Origin: JANMJD01 sp031371195
GTDB lineage: Bacteria; Actinomycetota; Acidimicrobiia; Acidimicrobiales; Ilumatobacteraceae
Assembly (NCBI GenBank): GCA_031371195.1
Contig: JANMJD010000069.1
Location: 1-23,836, forward strand
DNA length: 23,836 nucleotides
Reading direction: 5' to 3'
The position numbers were made by a program, and so were the translations under genes. How positions within the stretch are numbered: position 1 is the stretch's first letter; every line of letters starts with the position of its first letter. Under the pieces are notes generated by a model. It was not told the DNA's origin. It did no database searches and worked only from the letters and a program-made list of their open reading frames with translations. Shown in pieces: positions 13,777 to 22,329 of this stretch.

Positions 13777-16080
13777 TCAGCCCGTAGCGGTGCTGATCGC
13801 CTGCCACACCCGCTCGGCCGACGCCGGCATGTCGATGTGACGCACCCCGAGGTGGGCGAGCGCATCGACGACGGCCGACTGAACGGCAGGAGTGGAGCCG
13901 ATGGTGCCCGACTCGCCGATGCCCTTGGCCCCGAGCGGATTGACGAACGTCGGCGTCTCCATGTGGACCACCTCGATCGACGGCAACTCGGCTGCGGAGA
14001 TGAAGGCGTAATCGGCGAGGTTCGACGTGATCGGGTTGCCGTCGCCGTCATAGCGCACTTCCTCCCACAGCGCCTGAGCCGTTCCCTGGGCGACGCCGCC
14101 GTGGATCTGACCCTCGAGCAGCATCGGGTTGAGCACCCGGCCGGCGTCGTCGCATGCCACATGGCGGATGTGGCGCACCTGGCCGGTCTCGGTGTCGACC
14201 TCGACAACGGCGACGTGCGACCCGAACGGGAAGGTGGGGCTGGCGGCTTCGAAGAACGTGTCGATCAGCAGGCCGCCCCCGTCTGAGTACGCAGGGTCCT
14301 TGCTGGCCACGGCCAGTTCGGCCCAGGTCTTGGCAACGGCCGGAGTGCCGGCCACATGGAAGGCGCCGGCATCCTTGTCGAGCACCACGTCGGCGGCATC
14401 GGCCTCGAGCAGGCGGGCGGCCACGTTCTTGGCCAGATCGACCAGTTCGGCCGAGGCCTTGTCGACAGCGGCGCCGCCCTGCTGCAGCGAACGCGAGCCC
14501 ATCGTGCCACCGCCGGCGGGGACGAGGTCGGTGTCACCCCAGACGAGGTCGATCGAATCCATCGGGATACCGAGCTGCTCGCTGGCGATCATCGCCCACG
14601 AGGTCTGATGACCCTGGCCGTGGGGTGAGGTGCCGGTGTAGACGATCGCCCGACCGTCGTCGGTGATCTCGACCTTGGCGTTCTCGCCCATCGGCGGTAC
14701 GCCGACGGTGATATCGACGTAGACGCTGACCCCGATGCCCAGCTGCTTGGTCGCGCCAGATGCCCGGCGGGCGGCCTGCTCGGCGCGCAGGCCGGCGTAG
14801 TCGGCCGCAGCGAGGGCCTTGTCGAGTGCTCCCTCGTAGTTGCCCACGTCGTAGGTCTGACCGATCACCGTGGTGTGCGGCTCGCCGAAGGCTGCGATGA
14901 GGTTCTTGCGGCGTACGTCGACCGGGTCCATGCCGATCTCGGCAGCGAACATGTCCATGATCCGCTCGGCTGCGGCGGTGGCTTCGGGTCGCCCGGCGCC
15001 CCGGTAGGCGACGATCGGCGTGGTGTTGGTGACCACCGAAGTCGTCCGGCACTCGATCTTGGGGAAGGCGTATACGGCCGACGACATCGGCCGGGTCATG
15101 AACGGGGCGAGGATCGTGCCGATCTCGGCGAAACCGCCGCAGTCGGCGAAGACCTGCAGACGATAGGCTTCGACCTTGCCGTCACGCGAGCCGCCGATGG
15201 TGGCGTACTGCACCTGCGAGCGGCCGTGGCCGAGGGCCATCATCGACTCGGTACGGGTCTCGCGCCACGTCATCGGGCGGCCGTGGCGGGTCGCCAACGG
15301 GCCGAGCAGCAATTCCTCGGCATACGCCCCGATCTTGGCTCCGAACCCGCCGCCGACATCGGGGGTGATGATCCGGATCTTGTCGCCCTCGACGCCGTTG
15401 GCCGCGGCGAGGGGATCCTTGGCGCCCTGGGCGTGCTGGGTGGACAGCCACTGGTACAGGCGCCCGTCGACCCACGCCGCGGCGGCACCGCGGACCTCGA
15501 GCGGGCAGGGAGCGACACGTTGGTTGACGAAGCGGCCGGTGACGACGACCTCACACCTTTCGAAGAACTCGTCGCCGGTGTTGTCGGGCATGCCGAGCGC
15601 CGTGGTGTCGAACACCACATTGCTGCCGGCGTCGGGATAGAGCAGCGTGGACGAGGCCATCGCCGACTCGACATCGATCAGCGCTTCGAGCACGTCGTAG
15701 TCGATGATCACGGCTTCGGCCGCGTCGACACCCTGGGCACGGGTCTCGGTGACGATGGCCACGACGGGCTCGCCGACGTAGCGGACTTTGCCGGAGGCGA
15801 GCAGGGTATGGGTGACGGCGGGGTTGAACCCGGCGGCCACAGGCTGCAGGCCGAGATCGTCTGCGGTATGAACGCCGATGACGCCAGGCATGGCCGCCGC
15901 ATCGCCGGTATCGATCCCGGTGATCATCCCGTGGGCAACGGTTGAACGTACGTAGGTGACGTGGGCCGAGCCCGCCAGGAGCGGCTCGTCATGCATGTCG
16001 TCGACGTACCTGCCCCCGACCGTGAGGAACTTCGGATCCTCCTTACGAAGGACGCGATTACCGAGAATGCTGCCGACCAC
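13777..16080 (-). CDS. Molybdenum hydroxylase large subunit, form-II CoxL / xanthine dehydrogenase family
   Basis: The 767-residue protein is full length for the molybdopterin-binding large subunit of the xanthine oxidase/CO dehydrogenase family. Conserved segments are GRYVDDM near the N-terminus, PDVGGGFGAK, the active-site loop AYRGAGR (358-364), TGTSPHGQGHQTSWAM, GTMGSRS and GAKGIGESGT with the catalytic glutamate E723. True CO dehydrogenases (form I) carry AYxCSFR; AYRGAGR marks form II, whose physiological substrates are mostly unknown, so a CO-oxidising role should not be assumed. The enzyme normally needs FAD (medium) and [2Fe-2S] (small) subunits, but no gene for either lies in the window. 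The start is GTG 16080, preceded by AGGGGG at a good Shine-Dalgarno distance. It lies 94 bp downstream of ftsB on the same strand and may be a separate unit. Confidence 0.93.
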   Translation of the reverse strand: MVGSILGNRVLRKEDPKFLTVGGRYVDDMHDEPLLAGSAHVTYVRSTVAHGMITGIDTGDAAAMPGVIGVHTADDLGLQPVAAGFNPAVTHTLLASGKVRYVGEPVVAIVTETRAQGVDAAEAVIIDYDVLEALIDVESAMASSTLLYPDAGSNVVFDTTALGMPDNTGDEFFERCEVVVTGRFVNQRVAPCPLEVRGAAAAWVDGRLYQWLSTQHAQGAKDPLAAANGVEGDKIRIITPDVGGGFGAKIGAYAEELLLGPLATRHGRPMTWRETRTESMMALGHGRSQVQYATIGGSRDGKVEAYRLQVFADCGGFAEIGTILAPFMTRPMSSAVYAFPKIECRTTSVVTNTTPIVAYRGAGRPEATAAAERIMDMFAAEIGMDPVDVRRKNLIAAFGEPHTTVIGQTYDVGNYEGALDKALAAADYAGLRAEQAARRASGATKQLGIGVSVYVDITVGVPPMGENAKVEITDDGRAIVYTGTSPHGQGHQTSWAMIASEQLGIPMDSIDLVWGDTDLVPAGGGTMGSRSLQQGGAAVDKASAELVDLAKNVAARLLEADAADVVLDKDAGAFHVAGTPAVAKTWAELAVASKDPAYSDGGGLLIDTFFEAASPTFPFGSHVAVVEVDTETGQVRHIRHVACDDAGRVLNPMLLEGQIHGGVAQGTAQALWEEVRYDGDGNPITSNLADYAFISAAELPSIEVVHMETPTFVNPLGAKGIGESGTIGSTPAVQSAVVDALAHLGVRHIDMPASAERVWQAISTATG

Positions 16081-16159
16081 CTGAAACCCCCTGTATGGGA
16101 CGTCGAAACTACGAGATCCGACACTAGCGACCTCGACGGTGGCGACCCTCAGCGGGCTC

Positions 16160-16172
16160 GGGCCTACAGCCC
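16160..16172 (-). terminator. Small hairpin after ftsB
   Basis: GGGC and GCCC flank a 5-nt loop just downstream of the ftsB stop on the minus strand, and a second pairing GGGCT/AGCCC overlaps it. No T-tract follows. Weak terminator candidate separating eno-ftsB from the CoxL-like gene. Confidence 0.2.
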
Positions 16173-16174
16173 CC

Positions 16175-16840
16175 CTACGTTGCCGACGTGGTCGCTGTCG
16201 CCGCCGGGGACGCAGCCGGAGCGGCCGTCGTCGACGGCACGGCGATCACCGATGACTGGCGGGTGGTGAGGATCTGGCCGACCATCGAGTACGGCCATCC
16301 GGCGGGCATCAGCTCCGAAACGGGCGCGGGCAGCATGGCGATCACCGTCTCTCCGTCCTCGATCAGGCCGAGGTCCTGGCGGGCCGCGTCCTTGATGCCT
16401 TCCGGCGTCCGCAGGCGGTCGTTCTTGGCCGCGAGGTCTTCGTTGGTGGCGTTCAGCGCCACGAGTTCACGCGTGCGGGCGGCGAGCTCGTTTCGTTGGT
16501 TGATCCATGCTCGAACCGGCAGGACCAGCACCGCGGCGAGCACGGCGACGCCGATGACGGTTGCTCCGAGGCCGAGGATCGACCGGTTGCGCCGACGCAG
16601 GACGAGACGGGTGTGGTCTCCTGCGCCGGGCCGCTGCGAACTCCAGCGCATCTTCCAGGTCGACCACCGGGACGAGACGGCCCGGCGTAGCGATCGGGCC
16701 GCAGGCTTGCGGACAGTTGAGGATCGCGATCCGGCTGCCGGGCTCGGCCGGGCACCGGACGCGGCCTTTGGCGTCACCGGCGCGCCGGCGCCACGGCGCG
16801 CCGCAGCATCGGTTCGGGTAGCGGGGGGACGCTTCGGCAT
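16175..16840 (-). CDS. ftsB: Septum formation initiator, FtsB/DivIC family
   Basis: The 221-residue protein has a long basic, Ala/Pro-rich cytoplasmic N-terminus (about 1-85), one membrane segment (about 88-109), a coiled coil (about 112-146; NQRNELAARTRELVALNATN…) and the FtsB/DivIC motif RTPEGIKDAARQDLGLIEDGE (about 144-164). A Pro/Ala/Thr-rich tail follows. Such bitopic proteins act with FtsL and FtsQ at the division septum. The frame extends upstream into the enolase gene, but ATG 16840 is taken, 4 nt after the enolase stop and preceded by GAGG. The eno-ftsB pair is a conserved actinobacterial arrangement, which supports both assignments and co-transcription. The long N-terminal extension resembles that of other actinobacterial homologues. 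Confidence 0.9.
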   Translation of the reverse strand: MPKRPPATRTDAAARRGAGAPVTPKAASGARPSPAAGSRSSTVRKPAARSLRRAVSSRWSTWKMRWSSQRPGAGDHTRLVLRRRNRSILGLGATVIGVAVLAAVLVLPVRAWINQRNELAARTRELVALNATNEDLAAKNDRLRTPEGIKDAARQDLGLIEDGETVIAMLPAPVSELMPAGWPYSMVGQILTTRQSSVIAVPSTTAAPAASPAATATTSAT

Positions 16841-16844
16841 CGCC

Positions 16845-18128
16845 TCAGCGGCTACCGCGAGCGAGTGCGCTGCGGCCCCGGTAGGCGGCGGCCTCACCCA
16901 GATCGGCTTCGATCCGCAGCAGCTGGTTGTACTTGGCGACACGATCACTACGGCACGGCGCCCCGGTCTTGATCTGCCCGCAGTTCGTCGCCACGGCCAG
17001 GTCGGCGATGGTCACGTCCTCCGTCTCGCCCGAGCGATGGCTCATCACGCTGGTGTACGCGTGGCGGGTGGCGAGCTCGACGGTGTCGAGGGTCTCGGTC
17101 AGGCTGCCGATCTGGTTCACCTTGACCAGAACGCTGTTGGCGACGCCGCGGTCGATGCCCATCTGCAGACGCCGGGTATTGGTGACGAACAGGTCGTCGC
17201 CGACGAGTTGCACCTGGCTGCCGAGGGCGTCGCTCAACGACTTCCAACCGTCCCAGTCGTCCTCGGCCATCCCGTCCTCGATCGACACGATCGGATAGGT
17301 ATCGGCCAGGCGCTGCCAGTAGGCGACGAAATCATCGCTGGTCAACACCTTGCCCTCGCCAGTGAGGTGGTAGGCGCCGACGCGGTACAACTCGCTCGTA
17401 GCCGGGTCGAGGGCAATGGCGATGTCGTCGCCCGGGGTGTAGCCCGCCTTCTCGATCGCCTCGACGAGGATACGGATGGCGTCCTCGTTGGTCGCCAGGT
17501 TGGGAGCGAAGCCGCCCTCGTCGCCCACTGCCGTAGACATGCCGCGGTCGTGCAGCACCTGTTTGAGGGTGTGGTACACCTCGGTACCCCAGCGAAGCCC
17601 CTCGCGAAAGCTCGGCGCACCGACCGGCATCACCATGAACTCCTGCAGATCGATCGTGTTGTCGGCGTGGGCGCCGCCGTTGACGACGTTCATCATCGGG
17701 ACCGGCAGCACATGGGCGTTGGGTCCGCCGACGTAGCGGTACAGCGGTAGTTCCAACTCGGCGGCGGCGGCTTTGGCGATGGCCAGCGAGGCGCCGAGAA
17801 TAGCGTTTGCACCGAGCCGGCCCTTGTTGTCCGTGGCATCGCGATCGAGCATCACCTGGTCGCATATCCGCTGATCGAGGGCGTCGAGCCCGTCGAGCGC
17901 GTCGGCCAGTTCGTTGTTCACGTTGTCGACTGCGGTGAGGACTCCCTTGCCGGCGTAGCGGCTGCCGCCGTCCCTCAACTCGACGGCCTCGTGTTCGCCG
18001 GTCGAGGCGCCCGACGGGACCATCGAGCGGCCCCGCGCCCCGGAGGAGAGGACCACCTCGACCTCGACGGTGGGGTTCCCGCGGGAATCGAGGACTTCGC
18101 GGCCGACAACCTGCACGATTTCAGACAT
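16845..18128 (-). CDS. eno: Enolase (phosphopyruvate hydratase)
   Basis: The 427-residue enzyme converts 2-phosphoglycerate to phosphoenolpyruvate in glycolysis and requires Mg2+. It has the usual full length. Visible motifs include EVLDSRGNPTVEVEV at the N-terminus, the mobile loop SGASTGEHEA (serine at 42), MNVVNGGAHADN, DEGGFAPN, SIEDGMAEDDWDGW, the catalytic lysine K336 in VLVKVNQIGSL, and SHRSGETEDVTIADLAV, followed by KTGAPCRSDRVAKYNQLLRIE. ATG 18128 is chosen because it starts the conserved SEIVQVVGREVLDSRG segment; the extra 19 residues from 18185 are not conserved. It is the first gene of a leftward unit with ftsB and is divergent from the LacI gene. Confidence 0.98.
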   Translation of the reverse strand: MSEIVQVVGREVLDSRGNPTVEVEVVLSSGARGRSMVPSGASTGEHEAVELRDGGSRYAGKGVLTAVDNVNNELADALDGLDALDQRICDQVMLDRDATDNKGRLGANAILGASLAIAKAAAAELELPLYRYVGGPNAHVLPVPMMNVVNGGAHADNTIDLQEFMVMPVGAPSFREGLRWGTEVYHTLKQVLHDRGMSTAVGDEGGFAPNLATNEDAIRILVEAIEKAGYTPGDDIAIALDPATSELYRVGAYHLTGEGKVLTSDDFVAYWQRLADTYPIVSIEDGMAEDDWDGWKSLSDALGSQVQLVGDDLFVTNTRRLQMGIDRGVANSVLVKVNQIGSLTETLDTVELATRHAYTSVMSHRSGETEDVTIADLAVATNCGQIKTGAPCRSDRVAKYNQLLRIEADLGEAAAYRGRSALARGSR

Positions 18129-18164
18129 CAGGAAATGCACTCCAAGGTGGGGGACTCGGACTCC

Positions 18165-18170
18165 ACGGTA
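18165..18170 (-). promoter_or_regulatory. Candidate -10 element of eno
   Basis: TACCGT on the minus strand would give a leader of about 30 nt that contains GGAG before the enolase ATG, so this gene looks conventionally led rather than leaderless. The -35 is not evident. Confidence 0.3.
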
Positions 18171-18239
18171 TCGAGCGGCGAACACGAACTGGTGGCATTG
18201 CCGCTCGCGCGCGCTGCGGGATGATTGCTTTGCGTAGAC

Positions 18240-18269
18240 CTGACCTGTTATGGAAGCAGCGGCTAAGAT
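18240..18269 (+). promoter_or_regulatory. Candidate promoter of the lacI-GH13 operon
   Basis: TAAGAT (18264-18269) is a good -10 and CTGACC/TGACCT (18240-18246) sits 17-18 bp upstream as a partial -35. The predicted leader of about 43 nt contains a small hairpin (CGCCC-ttc-GGGCG, near 18289-18301) and then AGGAG at 18303-18307, 12 nt before the ATG. GACCT is directly repeated at the -35. Confidence 0.4.
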
Positions 18270-18319
18270 TTCCAGATCCTGCAGAGCGCGCCCTTCGGGC
18301 GTAGGAGTTCACCAGAATC

Positions 18320-19387
18320 ATGGCAACCATCGCGGACGTCGCGAGACAAGCAGGTGTCGGGCTGGGGACCGTCTCGCGCGTCTTGAACGACAGCCCGCAG
18401 GTGCGGCCCGAGACGCGCGCGAAGGTCCTAGCGGTGATGAGCGAACTGGGCTACAAGCCGACGCGCTCCAAGCGATTCAAGCGCCCTGAGCAGGGCGGAC
18501 TCATCGGAGTGCTCGTTCACTTCTTCGAAGGGGCTTCGGTGTATCCGCGGCTGCGCGGCATCGTGACATGGTTGCAGCCCCGCGGTTTCGAGGTGGTCCT
18601 GCATATCGTCGACTCACCCGAGCGGGCCCGTGAGCGACTCATGGAACTTCCACGCAGCCGGCAGATCGATGGGCTGATCGTGCTGTCGCTACCGGTGCAG
18701 CCCGGCGAGGGGGAGCGGCTCGCAGACGCTCATTTCCCGACGGTGCTGCTCGACACGGCGCATCCGGCGTTGCCGAGCGTCACGATCAACGACCATCTCG
18801 GCGGCATGATGTCCACCCGCCATCTCATCGATCTCGGCCACGAGCGCGTCGCTTTCGTCGGTGAGCCGCATCGCAATCCGTTCGGTTTCATCGCCAGTCG
18901 GGATCGCGAGGAGGGGTACCTCGCGGCGATGGATGCCGCCGGCTTCGAGGTGCCCGACGTGTACGTCCGGCGTGGCGCGTACCTGCGCACGGCCGGTCGC
19001 CAGATGGCCAACGAACTCTTCTCCCTGGCCGACCCGCCGACTGCGCTGGTCTGCGCGTCGGATCTCCAGGCGCTCGGCGTGCTCGAGGCAGCCCGCGCCT
19101 CGGGACGCTCGGTACCCGACGACTTGTCGATCATCGGATTCGACGATATCGAGATGGCCTCCTTGGTCGGGCTGACCACGGTGCGCCAACCGCTCGAGTT
19201 GTCAGGTCAGCGCGCCGCCGACCTGATGCTCGCCGCTCTCGACCGCAACGACGAGGTCACCGGGCCGCCCGGCCCGATCAACGAGGAACTGCAGTTGGAG
19301 CTCATCTCCCGTTCCACAACCGGCTCGTCCCCGACGGCGCGCTCGCGTCGATCCCGTCCCGCACGCCCTCGCATCTCGCGCTACTAG
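18320..19387 (+). CDS. LacI family transcriptional regulator
   Basis: The 355-residue protein has a classical LacI head at its very N-terminus: helix-turn-helix TIADVARQAGVGLGTVSRVLN (3-23), recognition and hinge region RPETRAKVLAVMSELGYKP. A periplasmic-binding-protein-like effector domain follows (about 60-335; GHERVAFVG, DREEGYLAAMDAAG, ALVCASDLQALGVLEAA, IIGFDDIEMASLVGLTTVRQP). The effector is probably a sugar, likely an alpha-glucoside given the neighbours. The C-terminal ~20 residues are Arg/Ser-rich and unlike the family. It precedes the GH13 gene by 12 bp in one operon and would be expected to repress that operon and, through the palindromes near 22286-22362, the transporter genes. 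ATG 18320 is the only start preceding the conserved head. Confidence 0.93.
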   Translation: MATIADVARQAGVGLGTVSRVLNDSPQVRPETRAKVLAVMSELGYKPTRSKRFKRPEQGGLIGVLVHFFEGASVYPRLRGIVTWLQPRGFEVVLHIVDSPERARERLMELPRSRQIDGLIVLSLPVQPGEGERLADAHFPTVLLDTAHPALPSVTINDHLGGMMSTRHLIDLGHERVAFVGEPHRNPFGFIASRDREEGYLAAMDAAGFEVPDVYVRRGAYLRTAGRQMANELFSLADPPTALVCASDLQALGVLEAARASGRSVPDDLSIIGFDDIEMASLVGLTTVRQPLELSGQRAADLMLAALDRNDEVTGPPGPINEELQLELISRSTTGSSPTARSRRSRPARPRISRY

Positions 19388-19399
19388 GAAGAGTTCGCC

Positions 19400-21091
19400 A
19401 TGACCCCGACCCGCCCCTGGTGGGCCACCGCCGCCGCGTACCAGATCTACGTCCGGTCGTTTGCCGATTCCAACGGTGACGGCATCGGTGACCTCGACGG
19501 AATCCGCTCCAAGATGGGGTATCTCGGCTCGCTGGGTATCGACGCCATCTGGCTCTGCCCCTGCTACCCCTCTCCGCAATGGGATCACGGCTACGACGTG
19601 GCCGACTATTTCGACATCGACGACGAGTATGGGTCGCTCGAGTCCTTCGACGCGTTGGTCGCCGAGGCTCGTGCGCACGGAATCCGAGTGATGATGGACG
19701 TCGTGCCCAACCACTGCAGTTGGGATCACGCCTGGTTCAAGGCTGCTCTCGCCGCGGCCCCGGGCTCAGCCGAACGGGCACGGTTCTACTTCAGCGAGGG
19801 CAAGGGAATCGACGGCGCCGAACCCCCGAACAACTGGCGGTCGATCTTCGGTGGTCCGGCGTGGACGCGGGTCACCGAGGCCGACGGGCAGCCGGGGCAG
19901 TGGTATCTGCACGTGTTCACCCCCCAGCAGCCCGACCTCAACTGGGACAATCCCGAGGTCCCCCAGATGTTCGACGACATGCTTCGCTTCTGGTTCGATC
20001 GCGGCGTCGACGGTTTCCGCTGCGATGCGGTCACCGTGCTCGGCAAGACGCCGGGCCTCCCCGACGTCGTCGACACCTGGAACGGCGAGGATCGCCGGAT
20101 CGGCGGGGAGAATCCGCATCACACGTGGTTGGCTTCCGGTCATGTGGCCTGGCGGCGCTGGCGCAAGACGGTGGAGCAGTACGAGCGCGAGAACCCGGGG
20201 CGCGAGTTGGTGCTCCTCGCCGAGGCCTACGCCAACGGACGCCCTGACATCCTCCACCAGTACGTCAACCACGACGAGTTCCACCAGACGTTCGCGTTCG
20301 ACTTCATGCTCGCGCCATGGAATGCCCAGGCCATGCGGGCGGCGATCATCGCAGCCGTCGAGACCCTGCTTCCGGAAGGGATCATGCCGACGTGGACGAA
20401 CAACAACCACGACGCCCAGCGTGCGGTGACCAGGTACGGCCGAGCCGACGCCGAGTCGGCGTTCACCGGGAACAACCTATTGAACTCCGATGCGCCGGTC
20501 GATGTCGAGTTGGGCAACCGCCGGGCTCTCGCAGCGGCCGCGATCATGCTCGCCCTGCCGGGTTCGGTGTACCTGTACTGCGGTGAGGAACTCGGTCTGC
20601 CCGAAGTGCTCGACATTCCCGACGAGGCGCGCCAAGACCCGATCTTCCTGCGTACCGGTGGTGCCGACCTTGGGCGCGACGGATGTCGCGTTCCCCTGCC
20701 GTGGAGTGCGTCAGACGGGTCGTCGGCGGGATTCTCGCCCGCGGGCGCCGCGGCCGCATGGATGCCCCAACCGGCAGGTTGGGAGGGCTTCGCCGCCGAT
20801 GGGCAGAACGCCGACCCGGCCTCGACGCTGAATACCTATCGTCGCCTGCTTGCGGCCCGTCATCGCACAACTGCGGTCCACGAGGGTGGTTTCTCGATGT
20901 TGCTCGAACACGACGAGTCGCTGCTGGCGTTCGAGCGTGACGGCCTGCTGGCCGTGTTGAACACCGCCGCCGAGTCGCGTGAGATCCCGTCCGATCTGCT
21001 GGGAGATCGGCGGCCGATCGTCTCGTCGGTCGACGTCGGGGAGTTGGTCGGCGGGGTCGTTCCGGCGAACTCGGCGGCCTGGTACGCCTGA
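19400..21091 (+). CDS. GH13 alpha-glucosidase / oligo-1,6-glucosidase type
   Basis: The 563-residue enzyme would hydrolyse short alpha-glucosides (for example maltose, isomaltose or sucrose-like sugars) to monosaccharides in the cytosol; there is no signal peptide. It begins with the typical WWATAAAYQIYVRSFADSNGDG, followed by GDLDGI, the calcium/loop region and region I DVVPNH. Catalytic residues are the nucleophile D209 in GFRCDAV, acid/base E275 in LLAEAY and D338 in NNNHD. The exact bond specificity is not certain: the sequence is closest in character to actinobacterial AglA-like alpha-glucosidases (GH13_30/23-like). It is the second gene of the LacI operon with AGGAAGAG as Shine-Dalgarno. 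Its stop is 20 bp from the stop of the opposing ATPase gene. Confidence 0.93.
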   Translation: MTPTRPWWATAAAYQIYVRSFADSNGDGIGDLDGIRSKMGYLGSLGIDAIWLCPCYPSPQWDHGYDVADYFDIDDEYGSLESFDALVAEARAHGIRVMMDVVPNHCSWDHAWFKAALAAAPGSAERARFYFSEGKGIDGAEPPNNWRSIFGGPAWTRVTEADGQPGQWYLHVFTPQQPDLNWDNPEVPQMFDDMLRFWFDRGVDGFRCDAVTVLGKTPGLPDVVDTWNGEDRRIGGENPHHTWLASGHVAWRRWRKTVEQYERENPGRELVLLAEAYANGRPDILHQYVNHDEFHQTFAFDFMLAPWNAQAMRAAIIAAVETLLPEGIMPTWTNNNHDAQRAVTRYGRADAESAFTGNNLLNSDAPVDVELGNRRALAAAAIMLALPGSVYLYCGEELGLPEVLDIPDEARQDPIFLRTGGADLGRDGCRVPLPWSASDGSSAGFSPAGAAAAWMPQPAGWEGFAADGQNADPASTLNTYRRLLAARHRTTAVHEGGFSMLLEHDESLLAFERDGLLAVLNTAAESREIPSDLLGDRRPIVSSVDVGELVGGVVPANSAAWYA

Positions 21092-21099
21092 GCGGCCCA

Positions 21100-21127
21100 G
21101 GCCCTGAGCGGCTAGATGGCCAGGGCC
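21100..21127. terminator. Inverted repeat between convergent GH13 and malK
   Basis: GGCCCTG (21100-21106) and CAGGGCC (21121-21127) form a perfect 7-bp stem with a 14-nt loop covering the malK stop codon. CTGAGCGGC is also directly repeated around the GH13 stop. A bidirectional terminator is plausible from position, but there is no T-run on either strand. Confidence 0.35.
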
Positions 21128-22245
21128 GATTCGAGGTCGAACAGATGGATGCTCGACGTATCGACGCTGAACACCCCGACATCGTCGGGACGTAGGGCTG
21201 TGCGTGGATCGACGCGCCCGATGAAGCGCGAGGAGGTCTCCGCTCCGGCCGCACCGACGTGGTTGGCACCGATCGTGGCGTGGATGATGACCTCGGATCC
21301 GAGGCCTTCGCGAACCTCGACCATTCCTCGCAACGTCGGTTTGTCCGGGCTCAGCGCAGCATCTTCGACATGCTCGGGACGGATGCCGAGGGCGACCGTG
21401 CGGCCGTCGTAGCCGAGAATCGCCGGATGCTTGCTGACCACCGAGGCGGGCAGGGTCAACGACTGGTCGCCGATGCCGACGTCGATCGCATCGCCGGCCC
21501 GGTGAACGACGCCTTCGACCAGGTTCATCTGGGGGGAACCGATGAAGGCGGCAACGAACAAGTTCTTGGGGTGGTCGTACAGGTTCTGCGGCGAGTCCAC
21601 CTGCTGCAGTACGCCGCGTGACATCACGGCCACCCGGTCGCCCATCGTCATCGCCTCGATCTGGTCGTGGGTGACGTACACCGTCGTGACGTCGAGCGAG
21701 TGCTGGATCCGGGCGATCTCGGCCCGCATCTGGACACGAAGTTTTGCATCGAGGTTGGAGAGCGGCTCGTCCATCAGGAACGCCTTGGGCTGGCGGACGA
21801 TGGCGCGGCCCATGGCGACGCGCTGACGCTGACCGCCGGACAGCTGTCCGGGTCGGCGGTCGAGGTTCTCGGTCAGTTCCAGGATGCGGGCCGCTTCGTC
21901 GACACGGCGGGCTATCTCGTCCTTGGGCATCTTGCGGAGTTTCAGGGCGAAGGCGATGTTGTCGCGCACAGTGAGGTGCGGGTACAACGCGTACGACTGG
22001 AAGACCATGGCGATGTCGCGGTCCTTGGGCTCCAGCGTGGTCACATCGACATCGCCGATGTGCAGCGTGCCGCCGGTGATCGTCTCGAGACCGGCGATCA
22101 TTCGCAGGGCGGTGGACTTGCCGCAACCCGACGGACCCACGAGCACGAGGAACTCGCCGTCCTCGATCTCCATGGAAAGCTGGTGAACGGCATGGAAGCC
22201 GTTGTCGTAGACCTTGTCAACCTGGTCCAGCTTGATGTTTGCCAC
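21112..22245 (-). CDS. malK: Sugar ABC transporter ATP-binding protein (MalK/UgpC/MsiK type)
   Basis: The 377-residue protein is the CUT1-class ATPase that powers uptake of oligosaccharides. Motifs: Walker A GPSGCGKST (37-45), Q-loop VFQSYALYPHLTV (Q83), signature LSGGQRQR (135-142), Walker B AFLMDE (155-160), D-loop NLDAKLR and switch histidine in VTHDQ (H193). The last ~130 residues form the regulatory OB/TOBE domain (IRPEHVEDA). In actinobacteria such ATPases (MsiK) often serve several sugar importers, so the name malK states class, not proven substrate. The start is GTG 22245, 8 nt after GGGGGGA. It is divergent from the lipoprotein gene (208 bp) and convergent with the alpha-glucosidase. 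No permease gene is adjacent on this side. Confidence 0.92.
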   Translation of the reverse strand: MANIKLDQVDKVYDNGFHAVHQLSMEIEDGEFLVLVGPSGCGKSTALRMIAGLETITGGTLHIGDVDVTTLEPKDRDIAMVFQSYALYPHLTVRDNIAFALKLRKMPKDEIARRVDEAARILELTENLDRRPGQLSGGQRQRVAMGRAIVRQPKAFLMDEPLSNLDAKLRVQMRAEIARIQHSLDVTTVYVTHDQIEAMTMGDRVAVMSRGVLQQVDSPQNLYDHPKNLFVAAFIGSPQMNLVEGVVHRAGDAIDVGIGDQSLTLPASVVSKHPAILGYDGRTVALGIRPEHVEDAALSPDKPTLRGMVEVREGLGSEVIIHATIGANHVGAAGAETSSRFIGRVDPRTALRPDDVGVFSVDTSSIHLFDLESALAI

Positions 22246-22274
22246 GTGTAGTGTCCCCCCTGATTGGATACCAG

Positions 22275-22280
22275 ACCTTA
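22275..22280 (-). promoter_or_regulatory. Candidate -10 element of malK
   Basis: On the minus strand TAAGGT would start transcription near 22268, giving a leader of about 23 nt that contains the GGGGGGA Shine-Dalgarno. Its -35 would fall inside the palindrome 22286-22305. Confidence 0.4.
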
Positions 22281-22285
22281 TTTGA

Positions 22286-22305
22286 TCACAGGGCTTCCCC
22301 TGTGA
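22286..22305. promoter_or_regulatory. Palindrome between the divergent transporter promoters (candidate operator)
   Basis: TCACAGGG and CCCTGTGA flank a 4-nt centre (cttc), a perfect 8-bp inverted repeat. It lies between the malK -10 (22275-22280) and the binding-protein -10 (22318-22323) and overlaps the -35 zone of both, so one bound protein could control both genes. The encoded LacI protein is a candidate; a CRP-like regulator is another. Confidence 0.5.
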
Positions 22306-22317
22306 CAGTGGTCATGC

Positions 22318-22323
22318 TATGTT
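22318..22323 (+). promoter_or_regulatory. Extended -10 element of the binding-protein gene
   Basis: TATGTT is preceded by TGC, giving an extended -10 form (TGcTATGTT). The predicted start near 22330 leaves an unusually long leader of about 124 nt. Confidence 0.4.
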
Positions 22324-22329
22324 ACTTGA

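Noticed and set aside
13777..16080. Calling this a carbon monoxide dehydrogenase
   Set aside because: The active-site loop is AYRGAGR (form II), and subunit partners are absent, so CO oxidation is not supported.
16188..17750. A 520-codon plus-strand frame across ftsB and enolase
   Set aside because: It is antisense to two clearly conserved genes and has no motif of its own.
20711..22126. A 471-codon minus-strand frame over malK and the GH13 end
   Set aside because: It is a shifted frame of malK (Arg/His/Pro-rich), continuing antisense to the GH13 gene.
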